From positions 1 to 8,782 of the forward strand of contig JAITFF010000024.1 in assembly GCA_031281515.1 (NCBI GenBank): a DNA stretch of 8,782 nt, written 5' to 3'. Source of the DNA: Holosporales bacterium. GTDB lineage: Bacteria > Pseudomonadota > Alphaproteobacteria > RUG11792. Below the pieces are notes generated by a model. It searched no databases and was not told the DNA's origin. It saw nothing but the letters and a program-made list of their open reading frames with translations. Made by a program: the position numbers and the translations under genes. How positions within the stretch are numbered: the first letter of the stretch is position 1; every line of letters starts with the position of its first letter. This document shows positions 6,309 through 8,782 of the stretch, one piece after another.

Positions 6309-6851
6309 ATGGAATTGAAGGGTAGCAGGACCGAAAGGAATTTGATGGAAGCCTTTGCTGGAGAGTCTCAGGCGAGGAATAAGTATTCTTATTTCTCATC
6401 TCAGGCGAAAAAGGAGGGCTATGTTCAGATCAGCAAGATTTTCGACGAAATAGCCGACAATGAAAAAGAGCACGCAAAAATCTGGTTTAAGATTCTAAAT
6501 GGCGGATCCATCTCCGAAACGGTCGATAACTTAAGGTCTGCAATCGACGGTGAGAACTACGAATGGGTGAGCATGTATGCCAACTTTGCGGTTGAGGCCG
6601 AGGAAGAGGGGTTTACCGAAATCGCCTACCTTTTCAGAGCAGTTGCCGCGATCGAGAAATCTCACGAAGAAAAATATAAGCGACTCCTGAAATCGATTAT
6701 GGATGGTACGGTATTTGCGAGAGACGATTCAGTTACCTGGAAATGCAGCAATTGTGGGTATTTGGCTACGAACGAAAAAAGGGCTCCTGCTGTGTGTCCA
6801 GTCTGTAAACACGAATCTGGCTACTTTGAATTGGAAGAGAATAACAACTAG
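6309..6851 (+). CDS. rbr: Rubrerythrin
   Basis: A cytosolic non-haem di-iron peroxidase that reduces hydrogen peroxide, with electrons passing through its own rubredoxin centre. The 180-residue protein has a ferritin-like four-helix domain (about 1-135) with the expected ligand motifs: AGESQARNKY (Glu19), DNEKEHA (Glu52, His55), VEAEEEGF (Glu96 and Glu99 the likely pair) and EKSHEE (Glu116, His119). A rubredoxin-like domain follows at about 142-176, with C146-x2-C149 and C163-x2-C166 binding iron. All motifs of a complete classical rubrerythrin are present. There is no clear Shine-Dalgarno, so translation is probably coupled to the BI-1 gene 16 nt upstream. The enzyme is typical of anaerobes and microaerophiles, so its presence suggests low-oxygen life or reliance on it for peroxide defence. 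Confidence 0.96.
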   Translation: MELKGSRTERNLMEAFAGESQARNKYSYFSSQAKKEGYVQISKIFDEIADNEKEHAKIWFKILNGGSISETVDNLRSAIDGENYEWVSMYANFAVEAEEEGFTEIAYLFRAVAAIEKSHEEKYKRLLKSIMDGTVFARDDSVTWKCSNCGYLATNEKRAPAVCPVCKHESGYFELEENNN

Positions 6852-7550
6852 ATGATCGTCCGGATTCTGGCTTCAGTGGGGACGTATAGGTCGATCCTGT
6901 GTCTAGACGGGAATCTGAGGAATCTTGAGGGTATCGTCGGGAAGCTTGGATTACCGCTGATAGCAGCCGATGGGGCTGCCAATCAGGTTATAGCTCTCGG
7001 TCTGAATCCAGATCTTATCATCGGTGATCTCGATAGCGTGAACTCCGATCTCCTCATCCGGTTTAACTATCTAGAGCTGGCTGATCAGGATACTTCGGAT
7101 TTTCAGAAAGCTCTCGTCTATTTAAGCGAGAATGCTCTACTTCCCAGTATAATTCTTGGGATATCCGGCGGGAATATTGATCATATCATTAACAACACCA
7201 ATATATTCCTTTCGTACGACGATAATATATTCATTGATGGAGATATTATCGGTATGAAGATAACAGGGAAAAGAATTTTCAGGCAAATTCCGATCAATAC
7301 AAAGTTATCGATTTTCGGGATTCCAGAGTGTAACGTTACAACCTCTGGTCTGAAATGGGAATTGAAATCCGCAGATTTGGCATTCGCCACGTATCCTCAT
7401 ATGTCCAATATATTCGGATACAATTCCTGCTTTAACAGAACGGTATCAGAAAATTTTACTATCGAAGTTACGGCGGGAACTGCTTTATTACTAATCTATT
7501 CATCTGACGTTGTTGATGCTGGTTCTGGATTAGACTATGCCAAGAAATAG
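6852..7550 (+). CDS. thiN: Thiamine pyrophosphokinase
   Basis: Transfers pyrophosphate from ATP to thiamine to make the cofactor thiamine diphosphate, needed by pyruvate and 2-oxoglutarate dehydrogenases and transketolase. The 232-residue protein shows the family motifs: AADGAANQ at 38-45, PDLIIGDLDS at 53-62 with Asp59 and Asp61, DQDTSDFQKAL at 78-88, and GGNIDHIINN at 106-115. The C-terminal beta-rich thiamine-binding domain (about 140-220) is present but less conserved. Using this enzyme implies thiamine uptake rather than the ThiL route from thiamine phosphate. The ATG directly abuts the rubrerythrin stop codon, indicating coupled translation; a GTG at 6876 is an alternative start. It overlaps ftsW by 14 nt. 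The name tpk would serve equally. Confidence 0.9.
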   Translation: MIVRILASVGTYRSILCLDGNLRNLEGIVGKLGLPLIAADGAANQVIALGLNPDLIIGDLDSVNSDLLIRFNYLELADQDTSDFQKALVYLSENALLPSIILGISGGNIDHIINNTNIFLSYDDNIFIDGDIIGMKITGKRIFRQIPINTKLSIFGIPECNVTTSGLKWELKSADLAFATYPHMSNIFGYNSCFNRTVSENFTIEVTAGTALLLIYSSDVVDAGSGLDYAKK

Positions 7551-8694
7551 CTTTGCTAGTTTGGTTAAAAAGTGGTTTATGTCGATAGATAGCATATCGC
7601 TTTTCGTTGTTGCCGGACTCGTTTCGATCGGTACTTGGGTCAGCATAGCGTCGACTCCGTCTGTCGCCATGAAACTCGGTCTTCCTCCATTTCATTTCGT
7701 CAAACAGCATATGATAATTCTTCTGATATCCATAATCGTGATGATTTTCGTCTCATTTCTACAAATTAATCACATAAAAAGATTATCTGTGGCAGGATAT
7801 TTCGGGTGTTTAGTCCTAGTCATCCTGACCCTGGCAATTGGAAGCGAGATAAAAGGAGCGAAACGATGGCTTAATTTTTTCGGATTTTCTATGCAGCCAT
7901 CGGAATTTTTTAAGCCAATCCTGGCGGTGACAAATGCTTGGCTTATCACTGAGCAGTATAGAGATCGAAAATTTCCTGGAATAATGGTGTCTGGAATTAG
8001 TGTACTGATAATAATTCCAGTTCTATTACTACAACCGGATATCGGAATGACAGTTACCATCTTTTCATCGTGGATTGGGCAGCTCTTTATATCGGGTTTG
8101 TCCACCATAATGCTGATATGCTTCCTGCTTTCCGCGATCGGAGCACTCTTCGGATTGTATTTTACGGTTCCGCATGTAGCAAATCGAATCGATAGATTCA
8201 TGATGAGTGGTGGGGAAGACGCAGATATGTATCAGGTACAAAAATCTCTGGAGGCGTTTAAGAGTGGTGGATTATTCGGAAAGGGACCAGGCGAAGGCGT
8301 CATAAAAACTATGGTTCCAGATTCTCACTCAGATTTCGTATTTTCTGTCATCGCTGAGGAATATGGATTCATTGTATGTTCGGTAATAATTGCCCTGTTC
8401 TCCATTCTTATCGTTCGATCCATGATGAGGGCAACGGCGTCATCTAGCATCTTCAGCATTTGCGCTACTTTTGGGATAGTGTTTCAGCTTGGATTACAGA
8501 CTCTCATTAATGCCGCTACATCTTTGAACCTCATTCCGACGAAGGGAATGACGATGCCATTCATCAGCTATGGGGGTAGCTCTTTTTTAGCATCGGCCAT
8601 CAGCGTTGGAATTTTACTGGCGATAACGAAGAGGCAGTCAATGATGATCGCCGAAATACAGCAATTAAAATTTATTAAGAGTAGTAAAAGATAA
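7537..8694 (+). CDS. ftsW: FtsW, septal peptidoglycan glycosyltransferase (SEDS family)
   Basis: An integral inner-membrane SEDS protein that polymerises lipid II into glycan strands at the division septum together with its partner transpeptidase (FtsI/PBP3). The 385-residue protein has about ten hydrophobic segments and the family signatures: KGAKRWLNF at 106-114 followed by MQPSEFFK (119-126), LLQPDIGM at 164-171, GPGEGVIK at 250-257, PDSHSDFVF at 261-269 with the presumed catalytic Asp266, and the C-terminal PTKGMTMPFISYGGSS signature at 334-349. These motifs favour FtsW over RodA. The start overlaps the thiN end by 14 nt with only a weak upstream TGGA; ATG 7579 (residue 15) is possible. 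It lies away from the usual dcw cluster neighbours (mur genes, ftsI). Last gene of the operon; no clear terminator is seen before the tRNA at 8750. Confidence 0.95.
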   Translation: MPRNSFASLVKKWFMSIDSISLFVVAGLVSIGTWVSIASTPSVAMKLGLPPFHFVKQHMIILLISIIVMIFVSFLQINHIKRLSVAGYFGCLVLVILTLAIGSEIKGAKRWLNFFGFSMQPSEFFKPILAVTNAWLITEQYRDRKFPGIMVSGISVLIIIPVLLLQPDIGMTVTIFSSWIGQLFISGLSTIMLICFLLSAIGALFGLYFTVPHVANRIDRFMMSGGEDADMYQVQKSLEAFKSGGLFGKGPGEGVIKTMVPDSHSDFVFSVIAEEYGFIVCSVIIALFSILIVRSMMRATASSSIFSICATFGIVFQLGLQTLINAATSLNLIPTKGMTMPFISYGGSSFLASAISVGILLAITKRQSMMIAEIQQLKFIKSSKR

Positions 8695-8749
8695 TAAAGC
8701 TCTTATATATACAATGCCGAAATACCCGAATATATCGACACGGCGGAAG

Positions 8750-8782
8750 TGGTGGTCACAACAGGGATCGAACCTGTGACCC
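8750..8782 (-). tRNA. tRNA gene, 3' half only (cut by the window end)
   Basis: Read on the minus strand, the last bases form the 3' half of a tRNA: part of the variable loop (GGGTC, 8782-8778), a five-pair T stem ACAGG/CCTGT closing a TTCGATC loop (8777-8761), a seven-base acceptor strand TGTGACC (8760-8754), discriminator A (8753) and an encoded CCA (8752-8750). The missing 5' end should begin GGTCACA. The anticodon lies outside the window, so the amino acid cannot be assigned. It is convergent with ftsW. Confidence 0.88.

Noticed and set aside
7181..8201. Minus-strand open frames inside thiN and ftsW
   Set aside because: They are antisense to clearly conserved proteins and lack ribosome binding sites or motifs.
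8695..8749. GCCG/CGGC inverted repeat (8716-8719 with 8741-8744) between ftsW and the tRNA
   Set aside because: Four pairs with a 21-nt loop and no T tract; not a credible terminator.
1..8782. CRISPR array, insertion sequence, phage or toxin-antitoxin module
   Set aside because: I saw no regularly spaced repeats, transposase or integrase motifs, or paired small toxin and antitoxin genes anywhere in the window.

Overview
The window looks like part of the chromosome of a reduced-genome alphaproteobacterium, probably an obligately intracellular member of the Rickettsiales. Base composition is moderately AT-rich, with many ATA, AGA and AGG codons and several GTG or TTG starts. FtsW has alphaproteobacterial-looking motifs. 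Histidyl-tRNA synthetase keeps the ordinary bacterial motif 2 rather than the divergent form of many free-living alphaproteobacteria. A Neorickettsia-like source would fit, but this is an impression and no database was searched.

Left part (1-4111). Bases 1-449 hold no convincing gene; the right end carries a plausible promoter. Next come an HD-superfamily metal-dependent hydrolase with an unexpected N-terminal hydrophobic segment (450-1535), a convergent mlaA gene for the outer-membrane phospholipid-transport protein (1586-2323, minus strand), a small exported protein of unknown function (2536-3030), and an exported cysteine hydrolase of the permuted-papain (YiiX/NlpC-P60-like) type (3137-4111). 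All four proteins begin with a hydrophobic targeting segment, so this half reads as an envelope or host-interface region made of separately transcribed genes. The hydrolase ends in a cysteine-rich tail that reads exactly as a eukaryotic CaaX prenylation box.

Right part (4223-8694). Housekeeping genes all lie on the plus strand: hisS; then, from a strong extended -10 promoter, a Bax-inhibitor-1-like membrane protein, rubrerythrin, thiamine pyrophosphokinase and the septal peptidoglycan polymerase FtsW. The last four are tightly packed (16-nt gap, 0-nt gap, 14-nt overlap), so they are very likely one operon mixing envelope ion homeostasis, peroxide detoxification, cofactor activation and cell division. 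The window ends inside a tRNA gene on the minus strand, of which only the 3' half is visible.

I see no CRISPR array, insertion sequence, phage gene or obvious defence system. The most unusual points are the CaaX-like tail, the membrane-targeted HD hydrolase, the unrecognised exported protein with a hairpin upstream, and short palindromes placed in probable promoters.
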